Shown here: piece by piece, positions 46,638-57,629 of the stretch | How positions within the stretch are numbered: the first letter of the stretch is position 1 | How the letters are laid out: every line of letters begins with the position of its first letter | Origin: Polynucleobacter campilacus | GTDB taxonomy: Bacteria; Pseudomonadota; Gammaproteobacteria; Burkholderiales; Burkholderiaceae | Assembly (NCBI RefSeq): GCF_002206625.1 | Contig: NZ_NGUP01000003.1 | Location: 766,968-830,967 of the forward strand | Direction: 5' to 3' | DNA length: 64,000 nucleotides | Made by a program: the position numbers and the translations under genes | The notes under the pieces: model-generated | The model's database searches: none | What the model was told of the DNA's origin: nothing | The model's input: the letters and a program-made list of their open reading frames with translations, nothing else

Positions 46638-48641
46638 ATGAATCTTTTATACGAAGAAGGCGGCGATATTAAGCTTGCCACAGTGCAGGCTTCATCAGGT
46701 TCGGGTGATGCCGAGTCTTGGCAAGCCACTAGTCTTTCGGGAAAAAAGATTAAGCTCAAAGCCAAGGAAGTTTGGCTACGCTTTGAAAAGCCTGAAGCTC
46801 AGGCCGTCATGGATGAGGCCACTGTTTTATCTAAAGACATCGATTTGCAATTACTTTGGGATTGCGCTCCAGAAGAAGAGTTTGGTCTCGTCGATGTCTC
46901 ACAAGAATATTTTGGTGAGCAAGCCACTATTGCTCAGCAAGTCTCCTTGGGAATTGCTTTGCAGGGAGCCCCGGTATTTTTTCGTCGCAAAGGGCGTGGG
47001 CGTTTTCAAAGAGCGCCACTTGAGCAGTTGCAGGCTGGCTTATTAGCGTTGGAGCGTAAGCAAAAAGACTTAGAGCAGCAGTCTGCTTGGCAACAAGAAT
47101 TGGTCGCAGGCACCTTCCCAGCAACACTTCAGTCTTTGGCTTCGCAGTTATTATTTTCACCAGATAAAAATACCACTGCGTATAAAGCGTTGATGACTGC
47201 ATGTAATGAGATGGGGGAGTCGCCTGTGCAGCTCATGATTCGTTGCGGAGCAATTGATTCACCCCTGGCTTATCACCAGGGTATGTTTCTCAAGACGCAT
47301 TTTCCTAATGGGGCTGCGCATAGTCAAAGTATCGCTATTGACCAAGCTGCTTATGCCGCCGCTATTGCAGAGCTTCCTCTTGCAGATGTGAAGGCTTTCT
47401 CAATTGATGATGCTGGAACCACGGAAATTGATGATGCCTTATCGGTAATAGAGCTCGTTGATGGAGGTCATCGTATTGGTATCCATATTGCGGCACCTGG
47501 TTTGGTGATTGCTAAAGATGATTCCCTAGATCGGGCAGCGCGCAGTCGGATGTCAACAGTCTATTTTCCGGGTGACAAAATTACGATGTTGCCTGATTCT
47601 GTCATTGAGCAATTTTCTTTGGATGAAGGCGCCTCAAGACCGGCCTTATCGATTTACGTTGATATCGATGCGCAAGGCGTGACAAATAGAGATTCACTTC
47701 AAATGCGTGCCGAGATGGTGCCCATGGTTGCCAATTTGCGTCTAGAAGATATTGAGCACCTCGTTAGCGAAGAAAGTTTGGCTGATGAAGCGGCTACTTA
47801 TCCTTATCGCAAAGAGCTCGCTATTTTATGGAAGGCTGCTCAGCTCCTGCATGCTGGTCGCCAAGAAAAGCGCATCGCTAATGGTCTTCGTGCAGAGCAG
47901 TTAGGGCTTATTGACCCTAATGCTTTAGCAAGAGATTTTCACTTCCAGATCAAGGATGTGAATGGAGTAGAGCGCGTAGAGATTGTGCCGCGTCAGCGTG
48001 GATCTATCCTCGATACGATTGTTGCTGAATGGATGATTTTCTGTAACAGTGCCTCTGGTCAACTCTTAGCTGATCATGGTTTGCCAGGGTTATTCAGAAC
48101 CCAAAAGGGTTGGGGCCCGTTGCGCACGCGCATGCAAACTACCCCAGGACCACATGAAGGCTTAGGCTTAGATTATTACGCGTGGTGTACATCGCCACTG
48201 CGTCGTTATTCTGATTTAGTAAATCAATGGCAGCTCATTGCCTTAGCTAAGCATGGGGTAACCGCCAAGATGGTTGCGCCTTTTCCGCCGCGTGATGCTA
48301 GTTTGATGGGTATTGCAGCAGACTTTGAATCTTGCTATCAAACTTATGGTGAATACCAAGACAGATTAGAAAAGTACTGGTGTCTGCGTTGGGCTACTCA
48401 AGACGGCGACTCTAAGAATGTACATGTGCGTCATTTAAAAGAAGGCATGTCTCGACTAGAGTTGGTCCCCTTGCATCTCCCTGTTCCAGAGTTGGCAAGC
48501 CATCCACGAATGACTCGCGCCGAGGTGGTGCTGGCAGATATCGATTTATTGCAGTTGAGTGCCGCTGTTAGGGTGCTAGAGATCGAGGCTAAGGCTGAAG
48601 TGCCACAAGTGAGTGCTCAAGAAGATGGTAGCGCAGACTAA
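46638..48641 (+). CDS. RNase II/RNB-family 3'-5' exoribonuclease
   Basis: The 667-residue protein contains the RNB catalytic core, with KAFSIDDAGTTEIDDALSV providing Mg-binding aspartates, RAARSRMSTVYFPGDKITMLP, and YYAWCTSPLRRYSDLVNQWQL. It is shorter than RNase R, lacks a clear C-terminal basic tail, and has a divergent N-terminus, so it is closer to RNase II-like betaproteobacterial proteins. It starts two bases after the preceding stop and overlaps the TonB-like gene downstream by 17 bases. Confidence 0.9.
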   Translation: MNLLYEEGGDIKLATVQASSGSGDAESWQATSLSGKKIKLKAKEVWLRFEKPEAQAVMDEATVLSKDIDLQLLWDCAPEEEFGLVDVSQEYFGEQATIAQQVSLGIALQGAPVFFRRKGRGRFQRAPLEQLQAGLLALERKQKDLEQQSAWQQELVAGTFPATLQSLASQLLFSPDKNTTAYKALMTACNEMGESPVQLMIRCGAIDSPLAYHQGMFLKTHFPNGAAHSQSIAIDQAAYAAAIAELPLADVKAFSIDDAGTTEIDDALSVIELVDGGHRIGIHIAAPGLVIAKDDSLDRAARSRMSTVYFPGDKITMLPDSVIEQFSLDEGASRPALSIYVDIDAQGVTNRDSLQMRAEMVPMVANLRLEDIEHLVSEESLADEAATYPYRKELAILWKAAQLLHAGRQEKRIANGLRAEQLGLIDPNALARDFHFQIKDVNGVERVEIVPRQRGSILDTIVAEWMIFCNSASGQLLADHGLPGLFRTQKGWGPLRTRMQTTPGPHEGLGLDYYAWCTSPLRRYSDLVNQWQLIALAKHGVTAKMVAPFPPRDASLMGIAADFESCYQTYGEYQDRLEKYWCLRWATQDGDSKNVHVRHLKEGMSRLELVPLHLPVPELASHPRMTRAEVVLADIDLLQLSAAVRVLEIEAKAEVPQVSAQEDGSAD

Positions 48642-49512
48642 ATTGGAACAATTCGTGATACCTGAGAAATTAAGAAAAGCCATGCTTTATTTTCAGACCA
48701 CTTGGCAACGCTATCCATTTCGCTTGGCACTTTGTATCTCACTTGTAATTCATATTATTTTTTTATCGGTTCGTTGGGGATTTGGAGAGATTGAGAATCG
48801 TCGCCTCAATACTCCTCTCAGCATTGTTTTGGTCAATGCTAGTAATAAAACACCGCCTAAGGAAGCTAATAAATTAGCGCAAGCGGATTTACAGGGTGGT
48901 GGCAAAACAGAAAATCAAGATGCAACTGCTTTGCATCGTGCTCGCTTGGGTGCAGAGGCTCGTCTTGAGGTTTTGGAGAAACAGCAAAAGCAAATGTTGG
49001 CAAAGTTGACTGAGGAGCGACTTCGTTCAGGCGGACGTAAAAGTGGAGATGATCAAAAAATGACTCCCCAACTGAATTCTCTGGAAGCGGAACTGGCTAA
49101 ACGTTTGGAGGTAGATGGACGCGAACCACGTCGCAAAGTCTTAACGGGCACCAATGCTAAGGCAGTGACTTTTGCACACTATTACGATGCCATGCGTCAG
49201 AAGATCGAAGCTTATGGAAGTGCATTTTTTCCGCGTGCCAATGGCCGCCCTTTATACGGTAGCTTGGTGATTGTGATTAGCGTGGACGCCCAAGGACGAA
49301 TTACTACGAATGCTCAAGGTAAGGACGGTCTATCGATCGGTCGCAGCTCAGGCAACCCAGAGTTAGATAGGCAGGCTATTGCCATCGTGCGAGCTTCCGC
49401 TCCGTTTGGTCCATTTCCTTCAGAAATGCGAAATCAGATTGATGTACTAGATTGGGTTTCGACCTTTGAGTTTGCTCGCGATGGTACTGATCGTCTGGAG
49501 TTACAACGTTAA
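48625..49512 (+). CDS. TonB-like energy-transducer protein
   Basis: The 295-residue protein has one N-terminal membrane segment (FRLALCISLVIHIIFLSVRW, about residues 32-51), a coiled-coil-prone charged region (around residues 105-140) and a C-terminal TonB-type domain: GSLVIVISVDAQGRITT and PELDRQAIAIVRASAPFGPFP. It probably spans the periplasm; no exbB/exbD partners are beside it. Start options are ATG 48625, overlapping the RNase gene by 17 bases, and ATG 48682. It precedes aroE in the usual betaproteobacterial order. Confidence 0.82.
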   Translation: MVAQTKLEQFVIPEKLRKAMLYFQTTWQRYPFRLALCISLVIHIIFLSVRWGFGEIENRRLNTPLSIVLVNASNKTPPKEANKLAQADLQGGGKTENQDATALHRARLGAEARLEVLEKQQKQMLAKLTEERLRSGGRKSGDDQKMTPQLNSLEAELAKRLEVDGREPRRKVLTGTNAKAVTFAHYYDAMRQKIEAYGSAFFPRANGRPLYGSLVIVISVDAQGRITTNAQGKDGLSIGRSSGNPELDRQAIAIVRASAPFGPFPSEMRNQIDVLDWVSTFEFARDGTDRLELQR

Positions 49513-49554
49513 TTTTGAAAAATACCTCATAAATTCGCTTATTCTGTAGTCATT

Positions 49555-50460
49555 ATGAATTCATCTACCCCAGCCGATCTGCATACTGATCCCAGTTTAT
49601 TTGCTGGGGTGGATGTGTATGCTGTTGCCGGCAATCCGATTGCTCATAGTAAGTCACCTGTAATCCACCAAAGCTTTGCAGAACAAGCTAGGCAAAAAAT
49701 GCACTATGGGCGCTTGCAACCTGACATTAATTCATTTGCGCTAGAGGCAAAATCTTTTTTTGCAGCTGGCGGTAAAGGTATGAATGTCACTGTGCCATTT
49801 AAACTCGATGCACAAGCTTTTGCAGATGTATTAAGCTCGCGCGCTCAGTTGGCAGGCGCTGTAAATACCTTATGGACAAAAGATGGCAAGATTTATGGCG
49901 ATAACACTGATGGTGCTGGTCTAGTACGTGATTTATTGGCACAAGGTATTGCCATTCATCAATCGAGAATCTTGCTCTTAGGTGCGGGTGGGGCAGCCCG
50001 TGGTGTGATTGGCCCGTTGCTAGAGCAATCGCCAAAGTGTTTAGTGATTGCCAATCGTTCTAATGCAAAAGCACAAGAGCTAGTGAAATTATTCACCGAT
50101 CTTGCGGTCTCCAAAGAGGTTGCTCTTGAGTCTAGAGCCTTAGTTGAACTTGAGGATGCTGCAAAAACACCCTACCCATTTGATTTAGTCATTAATGCCA
50201 CCGCGGCTGGTTTAAGTGATGAATCTCCTTTAAGTACTCAGGCAGCGGCTAATATTTTTGTACCAAGCTCTTTTGCATACGATATGGTCTACGGAAAATC
50301 TACCGCCTTTATGCAGCAAGCTTTGCAAAAAGGCGCAAGGGTGAGCGATGGCCTAGGAATGCTAGTAGAGCAAGCTGCGGATGCTTTCTTATTATGGCGC
50401 GGCGAAACTTTAGCCGCGGCGATTGATCCACGCGCAGTGTTAGTCAAACTTCGCAGTTAA
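49555..50460 (+). CDS. aroE: Shikimate dehydrogenase
   Basis: NADPH-dependent reduction of 3-dehydroshikimate. The 301-residue product has [29 protein letters not shown] with the catalytic lysine, GAVNTL, and the dinucleotide motif [17 protein letters not shown]. About 15 extra N-terminal residues precede the conserved start. aroQ is encoded on the other strand at 43268-43717. Confidence 0.96.
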   Translation: MNSSTPADLHTDPSLFAGVDVYAVAGNPIAHSKSPVIHQSFAEQARQKMHYGRLQPDINSFALEAKSFFAAGGKGMNVTVPFKLDAQAFADVLSSRAQLAGAVNTLWTKDGKIYGDNTDGAGLVRDLLAQGIAIHQSRILLLGAGGAARGVIGPLLEQSPKCLVIANRSNAKAQELVKLFTDLAVSKEVALESRALVELEDAAKTPYPFDLVINATAAGLSDESPLSTQAAANIFVPSSFAYDMVYGKSTAFMQQALQKGARVSDGLGMLVEQAADAFLLWRGETLAAAIDPRAVLVKLRS

Positions 50461-50485
50461 TTGACCTATTTGGCTTAATTTTTCG

Positions 50486-51229
50486 ATGCGTTGGCTCACT
50501 TATTTAGTCAAATGCCTACTTTGTGGTTTTGTAGCAATGCAGCTCTATTTTGCGATACAGATCGCCTTATGGATTGTTGTCAATCCTTCAAGCACTGCGT
50601 TTCAAAGGGCTGAGCGTTGGCGCTTATGTTCATGGCATTGGTCCTGTCCTGTTTATTCTGAGTGGACGCCTTACGACAAGATTTCTAATAATCTCAAACG
50701 GGCTGTATTGGTTAGTGAAGACGATATCTTTTTCCAGCATCAAGGCTTTCGCTTTGAAGATATGAAAAAAGCTTGGGAAAAGAATCAGCAAAAAGCTCAG
50801 ACGGGAAGTAGCTCAAAGACGGCTTTGCGTGGCGGCTCAACCATTACACAGCAGTTGGCTAAAAATCTCTTTCTTTCTTCGGAGCAAAATTATTTTCGTA
50901 AAGGACAAGAATTCATCATTGCCGGGCTTTTGGAGTTAACTCTCTCAAAGCAGAGACTATTTGAGATTTATCTCAACTCCGTAGAGTGGGGTGAGGGTAT
51001 TTTTGGAATAGGATCTGCTGCCCATTACTACTATTCAACAACTCCAGCCTCATTAGACCGAGATCAAGCTGCAGCCTTAGGTTCCGCACTGCCTTCACCG
51101 AAGTGTTTTGATAAACCTCAATATTGTCGTAAGGCTAATATTCACTTTCCTACTCGCCAAGACTTCATCTTAGGAAATATGGATCGCGTTGCTTTGGCGC
51201 CTTATCCGAACCCTAAAGGTAGCAAATAA
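50486..51229 (+). CDS. mtgA: Monofunctional biosynthetic peptidoglycan transglycosylase
   Basis: Glycosyltransferase family 51 enzyme polymerising lipid II in the inner membrane. The 247-residue product has one N-terminal membrane segment (residues 5-30), the catalytic VSEDDIFFQHQGF, the RGGSTITQQLAKNLFLS motif, KQRLFEIYLNSVEWGEGIFGI, and no transpeptidase domain. It follows aroE by 25 bases, the standard order. Confidence 0.96.
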   Translation: MRWLTYLVKCLLCGFVAMQLYFAIQIALWIVVNPSSTAFQRAERWRLCSWHWSCPVYSEWTPYDKISNNLKRAVLVSEDDIFFQHQGFRFEDMKKAWEKNQQKAQTGSSSKTALRGGSTITQQLAKNLFLSSEQNYFRKGQEFIIAGLLELTLSKQRLFEIYLNSVEWGEGIFGIGSAAHYYYSTTPASLDRDQAAALGSALPSPKCFDKPQYCRKANIHFPTRQDFILGNMDRVALAPYPNPKGSK

Positions 51230-51258
51230 ATTAGCCAAAGGATTCTTAGGTGCGGTGT

Positions 51259-52101
51259 TTATTTAGAAGCTGCAGACCTCAAAGCATCACGCGTACTTTG
51301 CGCTACATCTCTTGCAGCCTGAGCAAAATCACTACCAGCGCTTGCATACAAAATCGCTCGTGATGAATTGATGATCATTCCAGTGCCGGGTGCATTTGGA
51401 ATGCGACCTGCTTTAATGGTTGCATCGATATCACCACCTTGAGCACCAATGCCCGGAATCAGTAAGGGCATGTCACCCACAATGGCGCGTACCTTAGCAA
51501 TTTCTTCGGGGAAGGTGGCGCCGACTACGAGACTGATCTGACCAGAGCTATTCCACTGTTGTGCAGCTAGTTTGGCAACATGCAAATAGAGTGGTTCTCC
51601 TGAGTTCACATTTAGAAATTGCAAATCTGAGCCACCGGGGTTGGATGTACGACAAAGCACAATGACTCCTTTGCCAGCGTGCTTGAGGTAGGGTTCAATG
51701 GTGTCAAAGCCCATATAGGGGTTCACGGTGACCGCATCTGCTCCATAGCGTTCAAAAGCCTCTTGGGCATAGTGATCAGCTGTGCTGCCAATATCCCCGC
51801 GCTTGGAATCAAGGATCACGGGGATATGGGGATATTGGTCCTTCAGGTGCCTAATGAGCCTTTCTAATTGGACCTCAGCCCTTTGGGAGGCAAAGTATGC
51901 AAACTGGGGTTTAAATGCGCATACTAAATCCGCAGTGGCATCGGCAATTTCTCGGCAGAACTCAAAGATCCCCTCAGGTTTGCCTTGTAAAGATGGGGGA
52001 AGGCGCTTAGGATCAGGGTCAAAACCAACGCACAGCATGCTGCCTTGGGAAGCCCATGCAGACTGGAGTTGCTGGTTAAAGGTATTTGAGCGAGAGTTCA
52101 T
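51259..52101 (-). CDS. pyrF: Orotidine 5'-phosphate decarboxylase, group 2 type
   Basis: Last step of UMP synthesis. The 280-residue length and [18 protein letters not shown] active site match the longer group 2 (Mycobacterium-like) PyrF typical of Burkholderiales. Other features are [12 protein letters not shown] and [11 protein letters not shown]. It diverges from corA across 73 bases. Confidence 0.96.
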   Translation of the reverse strand: MNSRSNTFNQQLQSAWASQGSMLCVGFDPDPKRLPPSLQGKPEGIFEFCREIADATADLVCAFKPQFAYFASQRAEVQLERLIRHLKDQYPHIPVILDSKRGDIGSTADHYAQEAFERYGADAVTVNPYMGFDTIEPYLKHAGKGVIVLCRTSNPGGSDLQFLNVNSGEPLYLHVAKLAAQQWNSSGQISLVVGATFPEEIAKVRAIVGDMPLLIPGIGAQGGDIDATIKAGRIPNAPGTGMIINSSRAILYASAGSDFAQAARDVAQSTRDALRSAASK

Positions 52102-52174
52102 TGGATTTGGCTTATTTTAGTGAAACTGTCATGTTGTATAGGATAAACTAGCGCACATTCCTTAGGAGTTCACC

Positions 52175-53140
52175 ATGATCAACTTGTTCGTCCTGCAAAA
52201 TGGCCGCCTCTCTCAAGAGCAAGTCGAAGATCGCAATGAATTGTTGCAATACGCTAATCCTATCTGGATCGATGTCGTTGATCCAGAGGAAGAGGAACTT
52301 ATTTGGATTAAAGAGGCGTTTGGGGTGCTTTTGCCTGAGTTGGACGACTTGGGCGACTTGGAAGCCTCTGCCCGCTATTTTGAGGCCGACGATGGCCATC
52401 TCCATATTCGTACTGATTTCTTATTGGATGAGGAAGAAACTTCTCGCAACGTGCGAGTTGCGTTTGTCCTGACCAAGCAAGTGTTGTTCTCGATTCATGA
52501 TGAAGATTTGCCAGTGTTCCGCTTGGTTCGACTACGTGCGCGCTTGCGCCCTGGTTCAGTGAGCAATGCAAAAGACGTATTGCTTGATCTGTACTCCACT
52601 GATGCTGAGTATTCTGCTGATGCCCTGGAAGAAGTTTATGAAAACCTCGAACAAGCTGGTAAGAGAGTGCTATCTGACAGCATTAATGATGCTGATGCTG
52701 CAGAGGTTTTAGAGACGATTGCGAAAGAAGAGGATACCAACGGACGCATTCGTCGTAATGTGATGGATACCCGCAGAGCCTTATCTTTTCTGATGCGCAG
52801 CAAGTTGCTGTCTGATGAGCAGCAAGAAGAAGCCCGTCAAATTTTGCGCGATATTGATTCTCTTGAGAACCATACTGCATTCTTATTCGATAAGATTAAC
52901 TTCTTAATGGACGCAACGGTCGGCTTCATTAACTTGAACCAATCAAAGATTATCAAGATCTTCTCGGTGGTATCAGTTGCCTTAATGCCTCCTACTTTGT
53001 TGGCAAGTGTTTGGGGTATGAACTACAAACATATGCCTGAGCTGGATGCGACTTGGGGTTATCCAATGGCCATTGGTGCGATGATTATTTCATCCGTTAT
53101 TCCGCTAGGCTACTTCTATAGCAAAGGCTGGATGAAGTAA
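52175..53140 (+). CDS. corA: Magnesium/cobalt transporter CorA
   Basis: Pentameric inner-membrane Mg2+ channel. The 321-residue product has a large acidic cytoplasmic domain, then two C-terminal membrane helices. The signature YGMN-type motif appears as WGMNYKHMPE between them. The ending GYFYSKGWMK is normal. AGGAG precedes ATG 52175. Its stop abuts the convergent pncC stop with no spacer. Confidence 0.95.
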   Translation: MINLFVLQNGRLSQEQVEDRNELLQYANPIWIDVVDPEEEELIWIKEAFGVLLPELDDLGDLEASARYFEADDGHLHIRTDFLLDEEETSRNVRVAFVLTKQVLFSIHDEDLPVFRLVRLRARLRPGSVSNAKDVLLDLYSTDAEYSADALEEVYENLEQAGKRVLSDSINDADAAEVLETIAKEEDTNGRIRRNVMDTRRALSFLMRSKLLSDEQQEEARQILRDIDSLENHTAFLFDKINFLMDATVGFINLNQSKIIKIFSVVSVALMPPTLLASVWGMNYKHMPELDATWGYPMAIGAMIISSVIPLGYFYSKGWMK

Positions 53141-53635
53141 TTAGTTGTTGAGGAGTGTAAGTAAGCCGGTCAACGCATACTCAGTTGCCTGTTGCCGTAT
53201 TGCTTGTCTATCACCGATAAATAGTTTGGTTTGACAAGTGGTGACATGCTCACCACTTGTATTTGGTATGGTCCACCCAAAGCAAACTGTACCCACAGGC
53301 TTTTCTGCTGTGCCCCCTGTGGGCCCAGCAATTCCAGTAATTGAAACACCGATATTGCTGCCAGCATTGCGCTGTGCCCCCTGTGCCATGGCCTTAGCTA
53401 CTAGCTCGCTCACTGCCCCATGAGACTCTATTAGCTCTACTGGAACTCCTAGACACTCTGTTTTAGCTTGGTTGCTATAGGTGATGTAGCCGCGCTCGAA
53501 CCACTCGCTCGATCCAGATAATTCTGTCAGAGTGGCACAAACCAGGCCGCCCGTGCAAGATTCGGCGAGCGCCACTTTCCATCCTCTAGCCAGTAAAAGT
53601 GGGGCTAGTGTTTTAGCGTGATCAATTGAGCTCAT
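53141..53635 (-). CDS. pncC: Nicotinamide-nucleotide amidase (CinA C-terminal domain family)
   Basis: Deamidates NMN in pyridine nucleotide salvage. The 164-residue product consists only of the CinA C-terminal domain: LAESCTGGLVCATLTELSGSSEWFERGYITYS and GVSITGIAGPTGGTAEKPVGTV. The MocF-like N-terminal CinA domain is absent, as usual for stand-alone PncC. It overlaps pgpA by four bases (ATGA). Confidence 0.94.
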   Translation of the reverse strand: MSSIDHAKTLAPLLLARGWKVALAESCTGGLVCATLTELSGSSEWFERGYITYSNQAKTECLGVPVELIESHGAVSELVAKAMAQGAQRNAGSNIGVSITGIAGPTGGTAEKPVGTVCFGWTIPNTSGEHVTTCQTKLFIGDRQAIRQQATEYALTGLLTLLNN

Positions 53636-54195
53636 ATTGCAATTATCTTCTGTATCAAGGCAATTGCTAATAGTGTGAAGAAGGCTGCAGCAAGGTCATC
53701 GACCATAATCCCAAAGCCCCGCCAAAGTATTTGCAATAAGGAAGATTGGGAATGATCGCTACCCTCCATCTCTTTAAAGTAACGATCAATCATTCCAATA
53801 GGCCCTGGTTTGATGGCGTCAAAAAAACGGAAGAGTCCAAAAGCGACCACCTGCATCCAAATATTAGTTGGCATGATAAAAAAAAGAACAATCCAAAAGG
53901 CAATAATTTCGTCCCAAACAATGCCGCCGAAATCTTTTCTGCCTAACTCTTCGCTGACCTGACCACAGACCCAACACCCTAAGAGAGCTCCACCGCCAAT
54001 AATCCAAACAAAGTCCTCGGTGGAAAAGAAATACTCGCCTAGCAAAAAAGTTGCCCAAGCCCAGAGAGTGCCAGCAGTCCCAGGTGCGAGCGGGCTTAGA
54101 CCGCTACCAAAGCCAAAGGCGATAGTGCGACTAGCGGTTTGTCTCACCCACTTAAAAGTGGGTGTTGCTAGATTGAGATCTTGCGCAGTGTTCAT
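53632..54195 (-). CDS. pgpA: Phosphatidylglycerophosphatase A
   Basis: Inner-membrane phosphatase making phosphatidylglycerol. The 187-residue product has GFGSGLSPLAPGTAGTLWA, the acidic DFGGIVWDEIIAFW motif, FRFFDAIKPGPIGMIDR, and three to four hydrophobic segments. It overlaps thiL and pncC by four bases each, forming the common thiL-pgpA-pncC cluster. Confidence 0.95.
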   Translation of the reverse strand: MNTAQDLNLATPTFKWVRQTASRTIAFGFGSGLSPLAPGTAGTLWAWATFLLGEYFFSTEDFVWIIGGGALLGCWVCGQVSEELGRKDFGGIVWDEIIAFWIVLFFIMPTNIWMQVVAFGLFRFFDAIKPGPIGMIDRYFKEMEGSDHSQSSLLQILWRGFGIMVDDLAAAFFTLLAIALIQKIIAI

Positions 54196-55217
54196 TTTAC
54201 AAAGTGGTCAAATGATTTCAGGAGTGCAGCTGATTTGGTCTCGTCTAGTAAGACACCATTTTTATTGAGTAAAGATAATTTTTCTAATACACCAGCTGTT
54301 TTTGTAACGCTACCAATTCTAGTGAGGGGTAAATTGAGTGCTGTGCTGATTTGATCAATAGCATCTCTCTTATCAATCGGAGCGGTGAAGCAGATTTCAT
54401 AATCATCACCACCACTAGCAGCAAATTGATTTTGAATGTCCTCACTTTGTTTTTGCAAAGTTTCAGATTTTGGAAGCCGATCTAAAAAGACTTCTGCGCT
54501 CACCTGAGATTGGTTAAGAATATGTTGTAGATCGCCAAGTAGGCCATCCGATATATCTAAGGCTGCGCTTGCAACCTCTCGTATTTTCATGCCTAGCTCT
54601 ACGCGCGGAGTTGGGTTATGCATGCGATGTTCTATTTGTTTTAAGTCACTCTCAGGTAGATTCATTTCATGACGCAGTGCAGCAAGAGCAAGTCTTGCAT
54701 CTCCAACAATTCCTGAGGCCCAGATGTCGTCGCCGACTTTTGCGCCTGATCTGCGTATGGCTTTTCCCGAGGGAATACTACCGAATGCAGTAATGGAGAT
54801 CGTCAGGGGGCCAGCAGTGGTGTCTCCGCCAATGAGTGGGCAGGAATACTGATTTGCAATGGCAAAAAGACCTTTGGAAAAAGCTTCAAGCCAGGCTGCA
54901 TCTACTTTAGGTAAGGCGATGGATAAAGTGAATCCTATAGGCTTTGCTCCCATGGCTGCTAAGTCTGAAAGGTTGACTGCAAGGGCTTTGCGGCCTAGTA
55001 GCTCAGGATTAGCATTCATAAAAAAATGCCTGCCTGCGACCAGCATATCGCTCGTAATCGCAATTTCTTCTCCTGCAGCCGGCTTGAGAAGGGCACAATC
55101 ATCACCAATGCCTAGAGCAATCATTTTCTGATCATTGGAGCGCATTGCATCTGCACCCGCTTTAAAAAAACGCTGGATGAGGTCAAATTCGCCAAGAGGG
55201 CTAGATTCAGAATGCAT
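54192..55217 (-). CDS. thiL: Thiamine-monophosphate kinase
   Basis: Makes thiamine diphosphate, the active cofactor (used for instance by the transketolase encoded at 59212). The 341-residue product begins GEFDLIQRFF, has GIGDDCALL, SDMLVAGRHFF, GGDTTAGPLTISITAFG and SGGDDYEICFT, all standard ThiL features. It is the first gene of thiL-pgpA-pncC and diverges from maeB by 84 bases. Confidence 0.96.
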   Translation of the reverse strand: MHSESSPLGEFDLIQRFFKAGADAMRSNDQKMIALGIGDDCALLKPAAGEEIAITSDMLVAGRHFFMNANPELLGRKALAVNLSDLAAMGAKPIGFTLSIALPKVDAAWLEAFSKGLFAIANQYSCPLIGGDTTAGPLTISITAFGSIPSGKAIRRSGAKVGDDIWASGIVGDARLALAALRHEMNLPESDLKQIEHRMHNPTPRVELGMKIREVASAALDISDGLLGDLQHILNQSQVSAEVFLDRLPKSETLQKQSEDIQNQFAASGGDDYEICFTAPIDKRDAIDQISTALNLPLTRIGSVTKTAGVLEKLSLLNKNGVLLDETKSAALLKSFDHFVK

Positions 55218-55301
55218 ATCCTATTTTATGGCTCTTGGGGAGCTGGCGCTCGAGAGGAATAGAATTAGACTCTTGAATACGCCCTACCAAAGAGCACACT
55301 G

Positions 55302-57623
55302 ATGAGTAAAGAAAACAATAAAGAGCAACAAATTGCAGCCCTAAGAGAGGCTGCTCTGCAGTATCACGAGTTTCCAACTCCAGGCAAGATTGAGATTGCT
55401 CCAACTAAGCAGCTGACCAATCAACGGGATTTAGCGCTTGCCTATACCCCAGGCGTTGCCTTTCCTTGCGAAGAGATTGTTAAAGATCCTGCTAATGCAT
55501 TCAAATACACTGCCCGTGGAAATTTAGTTGGTGTGATTACCAATGGCACCGCCGTTCTCGGCTTGGGAAATATTGGACCGCTGGCAAGTAAGCCTGTGAT
55601 GGAGGGTAAAGCTGTCCTTTTCAAAAAGTTTGCAGGTATTGATGTTTTCGATATTGAAGTAAATGAAAACGATCCCGATAAATTGGTAGAAATTATTGCT
55701 GCACTAGAGCCAACATTTGGTGGTATTAACTTAGAAGATATCAAAGCACCTGATTGTTTTATAGTCGAGCGCAAGTTACAAGCGCGCATGAAGATTCCGG
55801 TCTTCCATGATGATCAGCATGGTACTGCGATTGTGGTTGCAGCAGCCATCATCAATGGTCTGAAGGTGGTTGGCAAAGATGCGGCTAATGTAAAGCTGGT
55901 TACCTCTGGCGCTGGCGCGGCAGCATTGGCTTGCTTGGATTTATTGGTTGATCTTGGTATCCCCCGTAAAAATATTTGGGTAACCGATTTAGCTGGTGTT
56001 GCCTATAAAGGTCGCACAGAATTAATGGATCCGGAGAAGGAGCCGTTTTGCCAAGAGACGGAACTACGAACATTGGATCAGGCAATTGAAGGCGCTGACA
56101 TTTTCTTGGGCCTATCGGCTGGCGGCGTATTAAAGCAAGAGATGGTAAAGAAGATGGCTCCTAAGCCACTGGTCTTTGCCTTAGCAAATCCAACTCCAGA
56201 AATTCTGCCTGAAGAGGTGAAGGCGGTGCGCCCGGATGCAGTGATGGCTACCGGCCGCACTGATTACCCTAATCAAGTAAATAACGTCTTGTGCTTCCCA
56301 TTTATTTTCCGCGGCGCTTTAGATGTGGGCGCTACAACGATTACACGCGGCATGGAAGTGGCTGCCGTGAAGGCGGTTGCTGAGTTGGCGCAAGCAGAGC
56401 AGAGCGAAGTAGTGACCTCTGTGTATGGCATTGATAATTTGTCATTTGGCCCAGAGTACTTAATTCCAAAACCATTTGACCCACGTTTGATTACGGTCAT
56501 TGCACCTGCTGTCGCAAAAGCGGCCATGGCGGATGGCGTGGCAACCCGCCCCATAAAAGATTTTGATGCCTATCGCAATCAGTTGCAGCAGTTTGTCTAC
56601 CACTCTGGTACCTTGATGAAACCGCTCTTCAATATTGCGAAGCAGGCACCAGCAAATCAAAAACGCATTGTGTTTGCTGAGGGCGAAGATGAGCGCGTAT
56701 TGCGTGCTGTACAAATCATTATTGATGAGGGTCTTGCTACCCCGATTTTAATTGGTCGCCCAGCCGTGATCGAACACCGAATTGAAAAATTTGGCTTGCG
56801 TATGAAGGCTGGCGATAACTTTGAAATCGTCAACCCGGAGAACGATTCGCGTTTCCGTGATTTTTGGCAAACCTATTTAGCTCTGACAGAGCGTAAGGGC
56901 GTTACAGAGTCTTTTGCAAAACTCGAGATGCGTCGTCGCAATAGTTTGATTGGCTCAGTCATGATTAGCAAGGGTATAGCGGACGGCATGATTTGTGGAA
57001 CGATTGGCAATTCTGCTACGCATCTGAAATATATTGATGAGGTTGTGGGTCGTGAGCCAGGCGCAAATGTTTATGGTGCTATGTCGGGGTTGATTCTTCC
57101 GGGTCGCCAAGTATTCTTGGTGGATACGCATATTAATATTGATCCAACAGCACAAGAGTTGGCTGAGTTGACTTTGATGGCTGCAAGTGAAATGCGCAAA
57201 CTTGGATTGATTCCAAAAGTCGCACTTCTTTCGCACTCGAACTTTGGGTCTAGTAATGCCCCTTCCGCTATCAAAATGCGCGAAGTATTGGCCTTAATTC
57301 AAAAAGCAGCGCCTGATTTAGAGGTGGATGGTGAAATGCATGGCGATACCGCCTTGGATGAAACTATTCGGGCGGGTGCGGTCACCTCATCCCCATTGAA
57401 GGGCAGCGCAAATCTCCTGGTTCTACCGAATATTGATGCCGCTAACATTTCTTACAACTTGTTAAAAACAGCAGCAGGCAACGGTATTGCTATTGGACCC
57501 TTGTTATTGGGTGTGGCTAAGCCAATCCATATTTTGACTCCAGCGGCTACCGTGCGCAGGATTGTGAATCTGACAACATTGGCGGTAGTAGAGGCCGCTA
57601 GTAACGCTAGAGGGATTGCCTAA
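55302..57623 (+). CDS. maeB: NADP-dependent malic enzyme with C-terminal phosphate acetyltransferase-like domain
   Basis: Oxidative decarboxylation of malate to pyruvate. The 773-residue product has a malic enzyme part (residues 1 to about 430: [36 protein letters not shown]) and a PTA-like part (about 445-773: [39 protein letters not shown]). In this family the PTA domain is usually regulatory, without acetyltransferase activity. Two palindromes lie downstream before the barstar-like gene. Confidence 0.95.
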   Translation: MSKENNKEQQIAALREAALQYHEFPTPGKIEIAPTKQLTNQRDLALAYTPGVAFPCEEIVKDPANAFKYTARGNLVGVITNGTAVLGLGNIGPLASKPVMEGKAVLFKKFAGIDVFDIEVNENDPDKLVEIIAALEPTFGGINLEDIKAPDCFIVERKLQARMKIPVFHDDQHGTAIVVAAAIINGLKVVGKDAANVKLVTSGAGAAALACLDLLVDLGIPRKNIWVTDLAGVAYKGRTELMDPEKEPFCQETELRTLDQAIEGADIFLGLSAGGVLKQEMVKKMAPKPLVFALANPTPEILPEEVKAVRPDAVMATGRTDYPNQVNNVLCFPFIFRGALDVGATTITRGMEVAAVKAVAELAQAEQSEVVTSVYGIDNLSFGPEYLIPKPFDPRLITVIAPAVAKAAMADGVATRPIKDFDAYRNQLQQFVYHSGTLMKPLFNIAKQAPANQKRIVFAEGEDERVLRAVQIIIDEGLATPILIGRPAVIEHRIEKFGLRMKAGDNFEIVNPENDSRFRDFWQTYLALTERKGVTESFAKLEMRRRNSLIGSVMISKGIADGMICGTIGNSATHLKYIDEVVGREPGANVYGAMSGLILPGRQVFLVDTHINIDPTAQELAELTLMAASEMRKLGLIPKVALLSHSNFGSSNAPSAIKMREVLALIQKAAPDLEVDGEMHGDTALDETIRAGAVTSSPLKGSANLLVLPNIDAANISYNLLKTAAGNGIAIGPLLLGVAKPIHILTPAATVRRIVNLTTLAVVEAASNARGIA

Positions 57624-57629
57624 GTCATT